From assembly GCA_004555655.1 (NCBI GenBank), contig SFHJ01000002.1, forward strand, positions 1 through 64,000: a DNA stretch of 64,000 nt, read 5' to 3'. The position numbers were made by a program, and so were the translations under genes. Source of the DNA: Clostridiales bacterium (GTDB taxonomy: Bacteria > Bacillota > Clostridia > Oscillospirales > Oscillospiraceae). The notes under the pieces were generated by a model. It had not been told where the DNA came from. It ran no database searches and saw only the letters and a program-made list of their open reading frames with translations. Each line of letters begins with the position of its first letter. Position 1 is the stretch's first letter. Of this stretch, positions 51,697 through 60,043 are shown one piece after another.

Positions 51697-53283
51697 TCAG
51701 TTTTCCGCCGTCTCGGACAGCTCGAGGCCTGGATTGCGCTTGACGGTGTAATCGATCGACCAGCCGGACGAGAAGACGAGAAGGCTTCTGCCGCGGTAGT
51801 CCTCGAGAAGCTCCACATCGCTGGACAGGTTCAGATCCTTGAGGTCTTCGACCGGAGCCTTTACGATAAAGCGCAGATATTCATACGGAAGGCCCTCCAT
51901 CCGCAGCTCCACGCCGTACTCAGACTTCATGCGGTACTGGAACACGTCGAACTGCAGCGTTCCGACGACGCCCACGATGACCTCCTCCATGCCGGCGTTC
52001 GGCAGGCGAAAAATCTGGATGGCACCCTCCTGCGCGATCTGCTCGGTACCCTTGATGAACTGCTTGCGCTTCATCGAGTCCTTGGGGCTGACGCGCGAAA
52101 AATGCTCAGGCGCAAAGGTTGGGATGCCGCCGAATTTAAACTTCTTGCCCGGCGTGCAGATGGTGTCGCCGATGGCGAAGATGCCGGGGTCAAACACGCC
52201 GATGATATCGCCCGCGTACGCCTCATCCACGATCTCGCGCTCAGAGGCCATCAGCTGCTGCGGCTGCGACAGGCGCATTTTTTTGTTGCCCTGCACATGG
52301 TAATATTCCGCGTCGCGCTCGAACTTGCCCGAGCAGATGCGCATGAAGGCCAGGCGGTCGCGGTGCGCCTTGTTCATATTCGCCTGAATTTTAAAGACGA
52401 ACGCGGAAAAATCGGGGCTGAAGGTGTCGATCACGCCGCAGTCAGCCTCGCGGGCCAACGGGCCCGGCGTCATGCGCAGGAACTCCTCCAAAAACGGCTC
52501 AACGCCAAAGTTTGTGAGCGCCGAACCGAAGAACACCGGCGAGAGCTCTCCCCTGCGGACCTCTTCCATGTCAAACTCACGGCCTGCGCCGAGAAGCTCC
52601 ACGTCATCTTTAAGCTGGTCGTGCTTCTTCTGGCCGATGATCCCGGCGACCTGCGGATCGTCCAGATCGATCTCGAGCTTGTCTGCGCGGTTCTTGCCCG
52701 ACACGCCAGAGAACAGCAACAGCTGCCCCGCGCGGCGGTCATACACGCCCTCGAACTCCTTGCCAGAGCCAATGGGCCAGTTGCAGGCGTACGTCTCAAT
52801 CCCGAGCTCGGTTTCCAGCTCGTCGAGCAGGTCGAACGGGTCTTTCGACTCGCGGTCCATCTTATTGATAAAGGTAAAGATCGGAATATGGCGCATGGCG
52901 CAGACCTTGAAGAGCTTTCTCGTCTGCGGCTCGACGCCCTTGGCGCCGTCGATGACCATCACGGCCGAGTCCGCCGCCATCAGCGTGCGATACGTGTCCT
53001 CGGAAAAGTCCTGATGGCCAGGCGTGTCTAGAATGTTGATGCAGCAGCCCTCATACTGGAACTGCATCACGGACGACGTGACCGAGATACCGCGCTGCTT
53101 TTCGATCTCCATCCAGTCGGACACGGCCGCACGGCTGTTCTTTTTGCCCTTGACCGCGCCGGCCTGCGCAATGGCCCCGCCGTAGAGCAGGAATTTTTCC
53201 GTCAGTGTCGTTTTGCCCGCGTCGGGGTGCGAAATGATCGCAAAGGTCCGGCGGCGGCTGATTTCTTCTCTCAGAGTCGGCAA
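51697..53283 (-). CDS. prfC: Peptide chain release factor 3
   Basis: 528 residues, full-length RF3. GTPase motifs: HPDAGKTT (P-loop), DTPGHQDF (G3), NKMD (G4). EF-Tu-like domain 2 and an RF3-specific C-terminal domain follow. It releases RF1/RF2 from the ribosome after termination. It is monocistronic with its own promoter and stands downstream of a terminated pair of small membrane protein genes. Confidence 0.96.
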   Translation of the reverse strand: MPTLREEISRRRTFAIISHPDAGKTTLTEKFLLYGGAIAQAGAVKGKKNSRAAVSDWMEIEKQRGISVTSSVMQFQYEGCCINILDTPGHQDFSEDTYRTLMAADSAVMVIDGAKGVEPQTRKLFKVCAMRHIPIFTFINKMDRESKDPFDLLDELETELGIETYACNWPIGSGKEFEGVYDRRAGQLLLFSGVSGKNRADKLEIDLDDPQVAGIIGQKKHDQLKDDVELLGAGREFDMEEVRRGELSPVFFGSALTNFGVEPFLEEFLRMTPGPLAREADCGVIDTFSPDFSAFVFKIQANMNKAHRDRLAFMRICSGKFERDAEYYHVQGNKKMRLSQPQQLMASEREIVDEAYAGDIIGVFDPGIFAIGDTICTPGKKFKFGGIPTFAPEHFSRVSPKDSMKRKQFIKGTEQIAQEGAIQIFRLPNAGMEEVIVGVVGTLQFDVFQYRMKSEYGVELRMEGLPYEYLRFIVKAPVEDLKDLNLSSDVELLEDYRGRSLLVFSSGWSIDYTVKRNPGLELSETAEN

Positions 53284-53326
53284 AGCGCTCTCCTCCCAAT
53301 TCTGCTTAATCGTTCATAACTGGTTT

Positions 53327-53355
53327 AGTGTACCACACAGTGTTGCATTTTACAA
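53327..53355 (-). promoter_or_regulatory. Promoter of prfC
   Basis: On the minus strand: TTGTAA (53350-53355), 17-bp spacer, TACACT (53327-53332), about 45 bases before the start codon. Confidence 0.55.
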
Positions 53356-53356
53356 G

Positions 53357-53385
53357 AAAAATCCAGACCTTCCGTCTGGATTTTT
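53357..53385 (-). terminator. Terminator upstream of prfC
   Basis: AAAAATCCAGAC / GTCTGGATTTTT, a 12-bp stem with loop CTTCC; the A/T ends allow use in both directions. It ends the transcript of the small membrane protein genes. Confidence 0.88.
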
Positions 53386-53410
53386 CCATATTCTGTGGTC
53401 TTTAGACGCG

Positions 53411-53773
53411 TCACATGCCAAAATAGTCGCGGTTGGCGCGGCTGTTGCACACCGCGTACCAGACGAGCACAACCAGCACCGCAACCAGCGGGATAAAGCT
53501 CCACGGATACGGCATGAACGGCTCGGCCAGATTGTCGTTGAGCGTGATCGTGACGCCGTAAATAAAGGTCACAATGGCCAGCACGGCGATGCGCGGCTTC
53601 ATGAACGCGATATAGCCGGCCTCGTCCAGACAGTCTTCCACCGCTTTTTCCTTCGGCACGAGCAGACTGTTTTTGAAGAGCCTGCCGCCCAGCGCCAGCT
53701 TAAGCCAGGTATACATGCAGTAGATGCCGCAGCCCAGCCCGATCAGATCGAGGATCAGATTCATGTCTTCCAT
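53411..53773 (-). CDS. Small three-span membrane protein of unknown function
   Basis: 120 residues with hydrophobic segments at about 6-24, 60-78 and 88-108, and a soluble loop (SLLVPKEKAVEDCLDEAGYI) between the first two. No family recognised. It lies 21 bases after another small membrane protein gene and before a strong terminator. Confidence 0.7.
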   Translation of the reverse strand: MEDMNLILDLIGLGCGIYCMYTWLKLALGGRLFKNSLLVPKEKAVEDCLDEAGYIAFMKPRIAVLAIVTFIYGVTITLNDNLAEPFMPYPWSFIPLVAVLVVLVWYAVCNSRANRDYFGM

Positions 53774-53794
53774 CGTATGCTACTCCTGTTCGTT

Positions 53795-54193
53795 TTATTG
53801 TTCCTTCATCCGCTGCACAAAGCGCTTGACACAGCCCGCCAGCAAAATCACGCCCACGACCGTGAACACGACCGCGCCCACGATACAGACAATCAGATTG
53901 GCCGTCCATCCGTTCTGCGGGAAATCCGCTATGAAACCGGCTGCCAGCTTGTACGCAAGATACACAAGATATCCGCCGCACAGCAGATGCAAAATATCGC
54001 GCCGTCCGCTGCCGGACGGTTTCTTTTCTTCCTTTGGCGCATCCGCCCGTTTTTCCGCAGGCGGTTCGGCCACGCCGTCCGCGCCGACTGCCGTGTATTC
54101 ATCCTCCTGCTGCGCCACGCCACTTTCTCCCACCGCGACGAGTTCTTCCTCTGCCTGCTGCTCCAGTTCGTTTCTGTTTTCTTCCTGCATCAT
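53795..54193 (-). CDS. Acidic-tailed membrane protein of unknown function
   Basis: 132 residues. The first 65 are hydrophilic and rich in Glu, Gln and Ala, followed by two hydrophobic segments (about 70-90 and 98-120) and a basic end (KRFVQRMKEQ). The start is the first of two adjacent ATG codons. No family recognised. It probably forms a unit with the next small membrane protein. Confidence 0.68.
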   Translation of the reverse strand: MMQEENRNELEQQAEEELVAVGESGVAQQEDEYTAVGADGVAEPPAEKRADAPKEEKKPSGSGRRDILHLLCGGYLVYLAYKLAAGFIADFPQNGWTANLIVCIVGAVVFTVVGVILLAGCVKRFVQRMKEQ

Positions 54194-54271
54194 TTCAGCC
54201 GCCTTCCACCGGGTTTTCTCTATCTTACACCAAGCCGCAGGAAAAAGAAAGGGTTTGCCAAAAGATTCCGG

Positions 54272-55102
54272 TCAAAAATTTCCCTGCCGGAAGCGCTCGA
54301 TCATTTCGCCCGTAAGGCTGATGTGTGAGTGATCCGCCGGAATATCACTGCGGCGGAACCACGCCGCCTCGCTCAGTTCGTCCTCCTGCATCGTGATCTT
54401 GTCCGGGCCGTCGAGCTCGGCAAAAAAGCCCATCAGCAGCGAGTCCGTGTACACCCACGGCTGTGACTTGTAAAAGCGCAGATTTTTGACTCTGACGCCC
54501 GTCTCCTCCATCACTTCGCGGCGGACGGTGTCCTCGATCGTCTCGCCGATCTCATGAAATCCCGCGATCAGGGCATACTTTTGAAAGGCCCGGCCGCGGT
54601 ATCGCGTGAGAAGCAGCCTGTCGCCGTCATGCACCGCGCAGATGACCGCCGGGCAGATTTTGGGATAGACCGTGTTGCCGCACGCGGGGCAGACCATTGC
54701 GCGCTCGGTCCCGCTCTTTTCCATCCGCGCGCCGCACGCGCCGCAGAAGCGCTGATGCCGGTACCAGCGGTACAGGCTCTCGCCCACCGCTGCAGCAAAC
54801 ATCGTCTCGCCCGGCTCAAGCGCACGCAGCTGCGCCGTGGGCGCGTAATGCCAGCCGTCCGTCTCCGCAAGCGGCCCGCCGCTCTCCAGAAGGTCATACG
54901 CATGATCGTCGATGGAAAACAGGTATGTCAGCTGCGTTTCATCTGCGCCCGTTTGTTTGAGCGTGGGCAGTTCGACCCCATCCGGCGTTTCGCGCAGGTA
55001 CAAAAGGCCCTTTTCACGGTAATGCAGCACAAAATCGCCCGGCTCCGGCTGCCGGAAACGCATTTCATTGTGATAGACATGCGGCATGATATCCTGCAGC
55101 AT
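54272..55102 (-). CDS. nudC: NAD+ diphosphatase NudC
   Basis: 276 residues from the ATG at 55102, which overlaps the previous stop (TGATG). A zinc ribbon (CGACG ... CPACG) is followed by a Nudix box (GFHEIGETIEDTV, REVMEETG) and, after it, the SQPW array specific to NADH pyrophosphatases. It hydrolyses NAD(H) to NMN(H) and AMP and can remove NAD caps from RNA in other bacteria. Confidence 0.95.
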   Translation of the reverse strand: MLQDIMPHVYHNEMRFRQPEPGDFVLHYREKGLLYLRETPDGVELPTLKQTGADETQLTYLFSIDDHAYDLLESGGPLAETDGWHYAPTAQLRALEPGETMFAAAVGESLYRWYRHQRFCGACGARMEKSGTERAMVCPACGNTVYPKICPAVICAVHDGDRLLLTRYRGRAFQKYALIAGFHEIGETIEDTVRREVMEETGVRVKNLRFYKSQPWVYTDSLLMGFFAELDGPDKITMQEDELSEAAWFRRSDIPADHSHISLTGEMIERFRQGNF

Positions 55103-56253
55103 CAATCTTCCTCCTCAAAAAAACGCTCAATCTCAGCGCGCGGCGCGCGCACTGAGCCCTGCACGAAAAAGGGCCTGCCGCCGCCGCGTCCATTCAGCGC
55201 GGCATTCATGCGTTTGGTAAAATCGCGCAGATCGCCGCCGGGCTGCCCCACGGCGTACTGATAGCCCGCCTCGTTTGAGCCGGAAAAAACCGCACACCGG
55301 CCGCCGCAGCGCGCCATCACGGCATCGGCCAGCCTTCTCACGCCGTCGGGCGTAAGCCCTTCTTCAAACAGCAGCACGTTTGCCATACCGGAAAGCTGCT
55401 CCGCCTTCGCGGCAAACACCTGCGACTCCAGCTGCGCCGCGCGCAGCTTCAGCGCGCCGAGTTCCGAGAGCGTCCGCTCCACAGCCGCAGCCGTCTCATA
55501 CGCGCGGGCGGAGAGCAGTGTGGAGCAGCGGCGGTTCTGCTCGATGAGCGTGTTTGCATATTCATACGCCCGCCTGCCGCATAGAATCTCCAGCCGCACA
55601 CCCGCGTGGAACTTCTGGCACGAAAAAATCTTGATGAACCCGATCTCGCCGGTGCGGCTCACATGCGTGCCGCAGCACGCGCAGATATCCACGCCCGGGA
55701 TTGTCACGATGCGCACGCGGCCTGTGAGTTCCTTTTTGCTGCGGTACGGAATGGTTTTGAGGCTTTCTTCGTCGGGGTAAGTGATCTCAACGGGCAGATT
55801 CTGCCAGACCACTTCGTTGGCCGCACGCTCAACACCTTGCAGCTCGTCCGGCGAGAGCGGCCCGGAAAAGTCGATCGTGACCATGTCCGCGCCCATGTGA
55901 AAGCCCACGTTGTCATAGCCGAAGCGCGCGTGGACAATGCCGCTTAAAATATGCTCGCCGGAGTGCAGCTGCATGAAATCAAAACGCCGTTTGCCGTCGA
56001 TCTGGCCCGTAACCGCTGCTCCGGGTTCCAGCGGCGCGTCGCAGTAGTGCACAACTGTATCGCCCTGTGCGTGCGTGTCCGTCACACGCACGCCGCCGAG
56101 CATACCGGTGTCACCCGGCTGGCCGCCGCCCTCGGGATAAAAAGCCGTTTGATCCAAAACCACGTCGTAGCCGTGCTTCGACGGCGTGCAGGAAACGACG
56201 GCAGCACTGAACGTTGTCAGATGCGCGCTGCGCTCATAGAGCCTTTGTGTCAT
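55102..56253 (-). CDS. Alanyl-tRNA editing protein, AlaX-L type
   Basis: 383 residues. An N-terminal AlaRS-like second domain (QTAFYPEGGGQPGD) leads to the editing domain with HSGEHIL and CACCGTH, the zinc ligands that hydrolyse mischarged Ser- or Gly-tRNA-Ala. The C-terminal part contains a coiled region and a DHHA1-like end (GRGGGRPFFVQG). It lacks the AlaRS catalytic core. It is coupled to nudC. Confidence 0.92.
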   Translation of the reverse strand: MTQRLYERSAHLTTFSAAVVSCTPSKHGYDVVLDQTAFYPEGGGQPGDTGMLGGVRVTDTHAQGDTVVHYCDAPLEPGAAVTGQIDGKRRFDFMQLHSGEHILSGIVHARFGYDNVGFHMGADMVTIDFSGPLSPDELQGVERAANEVVWQNLPVEITYPDEESLKTIPYRSKKELTGRVRIVTIPGVDICACCGTHVSRTGEIGFIKIFSCQKFHAGVRLEILCGRRAYEYANTLIEQNRRCSTLLSARAYETAAAVERTLSELGALKLRAAQLESQVFAAKAEQLSGMANVLLFEEGLTPDGVRRLADAVMARCGGRCAVFSGSNEAGYQYAVGQPGGDLRDFTKRMNAALNGRGGGRPFFVQGSVRAPRAEIERFFEEED

Positions 56254-56333
56254 GTTGTTCCGCCCCCAGTCTGTTTGCGCCTATCTTATCACATTTTTCG
56301 CGCAAAGCCAACCGCTGCGGCACATGTTTTTTG

Positions 56334-56362
56334 TTGACAAACCGCCGTATTTTTTCTATTAT
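56334..56362 (+). promoter_or_regulatory. Promoter of mgtE
   Basis: Consensus TTGACA (56334-56339), 17-bp spacer, TATTAT (56357-56362). The start codon of mgtE is about 200 bases away, leaving a long leader. Confidence 0.82.
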
Positions 56363-56369
56363 AAAAGGT

Positions 56370-56570
56370 AGGTGCGCCTTCTGCAGCGCACGATCATTTG
56401 ACGAAAAAAGGGGGAACTATCCATGGACGCAGGAAGTAGTAGCGGCACATCTGCAGGCCGAAGCAGCGCCGGAGCCAAGCCGCCCTTGTGCGTCCGGTTC
56501 CCTGTTTTATGATGTGCCTGCGACGTGTCTTTACTTCCTAAAACAAATCTACATTTAGGAGGAAAGACCT
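56370..56570 (+). promoter_or_regulatory. Long structured leader of mgtE
   Basis: About 200 bases between promoter and mgtE. It starts with a GTGCGC/GCGCAC hairpin, followed by a short frame with a strong ribosome site (56423-56512). Within that frame GGACGCA (56425-56431) pairs with TGCGTCC (56489-56495), closing a GC-rich domain. No M-box consensus (GGTGAGGCTCCT-like) was found. Control of mgtE by Mg2+ through translation of the short frame is a possibility. Confidence 0.4.
56423..56512 (+). CDS. 29-residue leader peptide upstream of mgtE
   Basis: ATG after AAAAAAGGGGGAACTATCC, ending TGA. The product is Ser/Gly/Ala-rich at its N-terminus and ends GAKPPLCVRFPVL with three prolines. A good ribosome site and position in a long leader support translation. 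It may act as an attenuating leader, as proline-containing mgtL-type leaders do for Mg2+ transporters in enterobacteria. The function is inferred. Confidence 0.45.
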   Translation: MDAGSSSGTSAGRSSAGAKPPLCVRFPVL

Positions 56571-57947
56571 ATGGCAGAACACAGCTTCTCCGTGGAGAAT
56601 ACGCTTTCGCAGCTGCTCGAGCAGAAAAAGTACCATTCTCTGCGGGACATTCTCAGCACTATGAACCCTGCCGACGTCGCCGCCGTATTTGACGAGATGG
56701 CGCAGGGCCAGCTGCCGCTGCTGTTCCGGCTTCTGCCGAAAGAGCTGGCGGCGGAGACGTTCGTTGAAATGGAGCCCGAGGCCCAGGAGCTTTTGATCCG
56801 CGGCTTCTCCGACTCCGAGCTCAAAGAGGTCATCGACGAGCTGTACGTCGACGACGCGGTCGACATCGTAGAAGAGATGCCCGCAAACGTTGTCCAGCGT
56901 ATCCTTGCCCAGGCTGAGCCCGAGATGCGCAAGCAGATCAATGAGATCCTGCGCTATCCCGAGGATTCGGCCGGCTCAATCATGACCACCGAGTATGTCT
57001 CTCTGCGGCCGAACATGACGGTGGAGGAAGCGATTTTGCGCATCCGCCGCACCGGTATCGACAAAGAGACCATCTACACCTGCTACGTGACCCACGGGCG
57101 CAAGCTCATCGGCATGGTCACGGTAAAGGATCTTCTTCTGTGCGCCGACGACGAGGCCACCATCGAGTCCATCATGGAAGAGCACGTCATCACCGTCGGC
57201 ACGCTGGATGACCAGGAGCAGGTCGCGCAGATGTTCACCAAGTACAATTTTCTCGCCCTTCCTGTGGTCGATACGGAAAACAGGCTGGTCGGTATCGTTA
57301 CCTTCGACGACGCGATGGACGTCATGGAAGACGAGACCACCGAGGATATGGAAAAGATGGCGGCCATGCTGCCGTCCGAGCATCCGTACATGCGCTCAAG
57401 TCCGTTTGAGATCTGGAAAAACCGTATCCCGTGGCTGCTGCTTTTAATGGTATCGGCCACGCTGACGGGCCTTGTCATCACGAGCTTTGAAAACGCGCTC
57501 GGCGCGCTGCCGTGCCTGACGGCGTTCATCCCCATGCTGATGGACACCGGCGGCAACTCCGGCTCGCAGGCGTGCGTCACGATCATCCGCGGCATCTCGC
57601 TCGACGAGATCGAATTCCGCGATATCTTCAAGGTCATCTGGAAAGAGATCCGCGTGGCCGTCATGGCGGGCGTCGTGCTGGCCGTGGCGTGCTTCGGCAA
57701 GATCATGCTGGTCGATCATCTGCTGCTTGGCTCTGAAAGCGTGTCGTGGATGGTCGCGCTGGTTGTGAGCGTGTCTCTGGCGCTCACGGTGTGCATCGCA
57801 AAGCTCGTCGGCTCTACGCTGCCGCTGCTTGCCAAGCGCATCGGCTTTGACCCGGCGGTCATGGCGTCGCCCATCATCACCACCATCGTCGATTTCCTGT
57901 CTCTGCTCGTCTACTTCACATTTGCGAGCACCATTCTCGGTATTTAG
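56571..57947 (+). CDS. mgtE: Magnesium transporter MgtE
   Basis: 458 residues: N-domain (about 1-135, rich in acidic Mg2+-sensing residues), two CBS domains (about 138-260), a plug helix and five membrane segments. The selectivity region PMLMDTGGNSGSQACV is intact. Intracellular Mg2+ closes the channel through the N and CBS domains. The ribosome site AGGAGGAAAG is strong. It is monocistronic, with a hairpin after the stop. Confidence 0.96.
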   Translation: MAEHSFSVENTLSQLLEQKKYHSLRDILSTMNPADVAAVFDEMAQGQLPLLFRLLPKELAAETFVEMEPEAQELLIRGFSDSELKEVIDELYVDDAVDIVEEMPANVVQRILAQAEPEMRKQINEILRYPEDSAGSIMTTEYVSLRPNMTVEEAILRIRRTGIDKETIYTCYVTHGRKLIGMVTVKDLLLCADDEATIESIMEEHVITVGTLDDQEQVAQMFTKYNFLALPVVDTENRLVGIVTFDDAMDVMEDETTEDMEKMAAMLPSEHPYMRSSPFEIWKNRIPWLLLLMVSATLTGLVITSFENALGALPCLTAFIPMLMDTGGNSGSQACVTIIRGISLDEIEFRDIFKVIWKEIRVAVMAGVVLAVACFGKIMLVDHLLLGSESVSWMVALVVSVSLALTVCIAKLVGSTLPLLAKRIGFDPAVMASPIITTIVDFLSLLVYFTFASTILGI

Positions 57948-57988
57948 TCAATCCGCCCGCCATCTGCTCAGGCGGCTGTAAAGCAGCA

Positions 57989-58022
57989 AACAGGCACAGC
58001 GGTATAAGCTGCTGTGCCTGTT
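57989..58022 (+). terminator. Terminator of mgtE
   Basis: AACAGGCACAGC (57989-58000) pairs with GCTGTGCCTGTT (58011-58022); the T-rich tail (GTTGTGT) is poor. Confidence 0.65.
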
Positions 58023-58089
58023 GTTGTGTCGCTATTTGCTGTGGTATAGGAAAAAGACCGATAAACTGGAAGTTGTGGAGGAAAAAAAC

Positions 58090-58566
58090 ATGTTTAGACC
58101 AATTCGAAAGAAGAAAAATGAAATCAGTATGGACGCGGCGAAAGAACTGCTTCGTTGTTCTCGACGTGGCATTTTGGCGGTTAATGGTGATAATGGTTAT
58201 CCCTATGCGATACCGGTTAATTATCTGTACGATGAAGACGCCCAGAAGATTATTTTTCATGGAGCAAAAGCAGGTCATAAGGTGGATTCTTTGAGAGCAT
58301 GTGACAAGGTTTGCTTTACTATATTCGGTAATGAACGCATAAAAGAAGAATCGTGGGCACCGTTTCTTCAAAGTGTGGTTGTCTTTGGCAGATGCCATTT
58401 CGTCGAGAATCAGGAAGACATCAGTAAACTTGTTAAGAAGTTTGCGATGAAGTATTATCCCGATGAAAAGATAGTAGATGAGGAAGTGGCATTATCTGGA
58501 AAGGGTGTTCAGATGTTTGAAATTGAGATAGAGCACCTGAGTGGAAAAGAAGTGCAGGAACGATAA
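58090..58566 (+). CDS. Pyridoxamine 5'-phosphate oxidase-like flavin-binding protein
   Basis: 158 residues from the ATG at 58090 (GTGGAGGAAAAAAAC upstream). It matches small FMN-binding split-barrel proteins of the NimA/PNPOx-like group: SRRGILAVNGDNGYPYAIPVNYLYD, FHGAKAGHKVDSLRA and SVVVFGRCHFV. Members reduce nitro compounds or bind flavin or heme; the exact role is unknown. The gene is markedly AT-richer than mgtE and rpoD on either side, so it was probably acquired horizontally. Confidence 0.88.
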   Translation: MFRPIRKKKNEISMDAAKELLRCSRRGILAVNGDNGYPYAIPVNYLYDEDAQKIIFHGAKAGHKVDSLRACDKVCFTIFGNERIKEESWAPFLQSVVVFGRCHFVENQEDISKLVKKFAMKYYPDEKIVDEEVALSGKGVQMFEIEIEHLSGKEVQER

Positions 58567-58629
58567 AGCCCAGTTTGCCGAACAGGCTTATTCGTGCGTT
58601 TTCGCAGCGTGCCAGCGCACAACATGAAA

Positions 58630-58660
58630 ATCCTCCGTATGACCAGTTCATACGGAGGAT
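58630..58660. terminator. Terminator between the flavoprotein gene and rpoD
   Basis: ATCCTCCGTATGA / TCATACGGAGGAT, a 13-bp stem with loop CCAGT; TTTTTT follows seven bases after it on the plus strand, and an A-run precedes it, which is a T-run on the minus strand. Confidence 0.7.
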
Positions 58661-58710
58661 TGCCTGTTTTTTGGACGCCGCCCGATCAGGCAGCGGGTGT
58701 TTTAACAGCT

Positions 58711-59856
58711 TCAGCAGTAGAAATCCTTGATTTTCTTGGCGCGCGACGGGTGGCGCAGCTTGCGGATGGCCTTGTTCTCGATCTGGCGAATGCGCTCACG
58801 CGTGACGCCGAAGATCTGGCCGACCTCCTCCAGCGTGTGCGTCCGGCCGTCGTACATGCCGAAGCGCATCCGAAGAACGTCTGCCTCGCGCTCGGTCAGC
58901 GTACCGAGAATCTCAGCCAGCGCCTCTGCCAGCAGCGTATTGGACGTGGCGTCGGCAGGTCCGGGCGTATTGTCGTCCTCGACAAACGAGCCGATGGTCG
59001 TGTCCTCCTCGTCGCCCACGGGCATATCCAGAGACAGCGTATCGGCAGCCGTGCGGTTGGCCTCGATGATCTTCTCAATGGGAAGATTCAGCTCGGCAGC
59101 AATCTCCTCGAGCGTCGGCTCGCGGCCCAGCTCCTGCACCAGCTTGCGGTTGCAGCGCGTGGCCTTGTTGATGACCTCCACCATATGCACCGGAACGCGG
59201 ATCGTTCTCGCCTGATCGGCGATGGCGCGGGTGATCGCCTGCCGGATCCACCAGGTCGCATATGTAGAGAATTTGTTTCCCTTTGTATAGTCGAACTTGT
59301 CGACCGCGCGGATGAGGCCCGTATTTCCTTCCTGAATGAGGTCGAGAATGTGAAGGCCGCGTCCGGAATATTTCTTGGCAATGGAAACGACCAGACGCAG
59401 ATTTGCCTCGGTCAGCTTGTCCTTGGCGGCCTTGTCGCCCTCGGCCACGCGGCGCGCCAGCTCGATCTCCTCTTCGGCTGAGAGCAGCCGTACCTGTCCG
59501 ATCTCCTTGAGGTACATCCGCACCGGGTCGTCGAGGTTATACTCCGCCGCCAGCTCCACGGGGTCGATCAATTCCTCTTCCTCGCCCATCGGGATCTCAT
59601 CGCCGTCGACGTCAAGCGGCAGCGCCTCACTTAAATCCACGTCCAGCTCCAGCTCGGGGCTGATGATCTGAATGCCCATCGCATCGAAGGTATCATAAAT
59701 CTGCTCGATCTTTTCCACCGGCAGATCCAGCTTTTCCAGCTCCGCGGTCAGCTCTGCGGACTGAATGGTGCCTTCGCGCTTTGCACGCGCGATCAGCGCG
59801 CTGACCGAGGCCATTGCGTCTTCTGCCGGCGCTTTGCTATTCTTCGCATTTGCCAT
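58711..59856 (-). CDS. rpoD: Primary sigma factor RpoD/SigA
   Basis: 381 residues. A short region 1.1 (about 15-70) precedes regions 1.2 ([17 protein letters not shown]), 2 ([21 protein letters not shown]), 3 and 4 ([20 protein letters not shown]). It directs RNA polymerase to the TTGACA/TATAAT promoters seen throughout the window. It has its own promoter and is not preceded by dnaG, unlike the common dnaG-rpoD layout. Confidence 0.96.
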   Translation of the reverse strand: MANAKNSKAPAEDAMASVSALIARAKREGTIQSAELTAELEKLDLPVEKIEQIYDTFDAMGIQIISPELELDVDLSEALPLDVDGDEIPMGEEEELIDPVELAAEYNLDDPVRMYLKEIGQVRLLSAEEEIELARRVAEGDKAAKDKLTEANLRLVVSIAKKYSGRGLHILDLIQEGNTGLIRAVDKFDYTKGNKFSTYATWWIRQAITRAIADQARTIRVPVHMVEVINKATRCNRKLVQELGREPTLEEIAAELNLPIEKIIEANRTAADTLSLDMPVGDEEDTTIGSFVEDDNTPGPADATSNTLLAEALAEILGTLTEREADVLRMRFGMYDGRTHTLEEVGQIFGVTRERIRQIENKAIRKLRHPSRAKKIKDFYC

Positions 59857-59914
59857 GTTCGCTCATCCTCATTCGTGCTGTGTGTACGCGGCCAAAAGGC
59901 CGCGCATCCGTCCC

Positions 59915-59944
59915 ATTATATACCCAACGCTGCCGGTTTGACAA
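59915..59944 (-). promoter_or_regulatory. Promoter of rpoD
   Basis: On the minus strand: TTGTCA (59939-59944), 18-bp spacer, TATAAT (59915-59920). A CGCGGCC/GGCCGCG hairpin with an AAAA loop (about 59888-59905) lies near the 5' end of the transcript. Confidence 0.7.
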
Positions 59945-60043
59945 TAGTTTTTTAGAATTTTTTACAGAATTCTCTCTTTTTTTCTTGACGCGCCGGGCGC
60001 GCAGAACTATCGTTTCCTGTTTTCGCAGCTTTATGCAGCGCGC

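Noticed and set aside
56363..56570. M-box Mg2+ riboswitch before mgtE
   Set aside because: The conserved GGTGAGGCTCCT-like and downstream M-box segments are not seen. A different structured leader is proposed instead.
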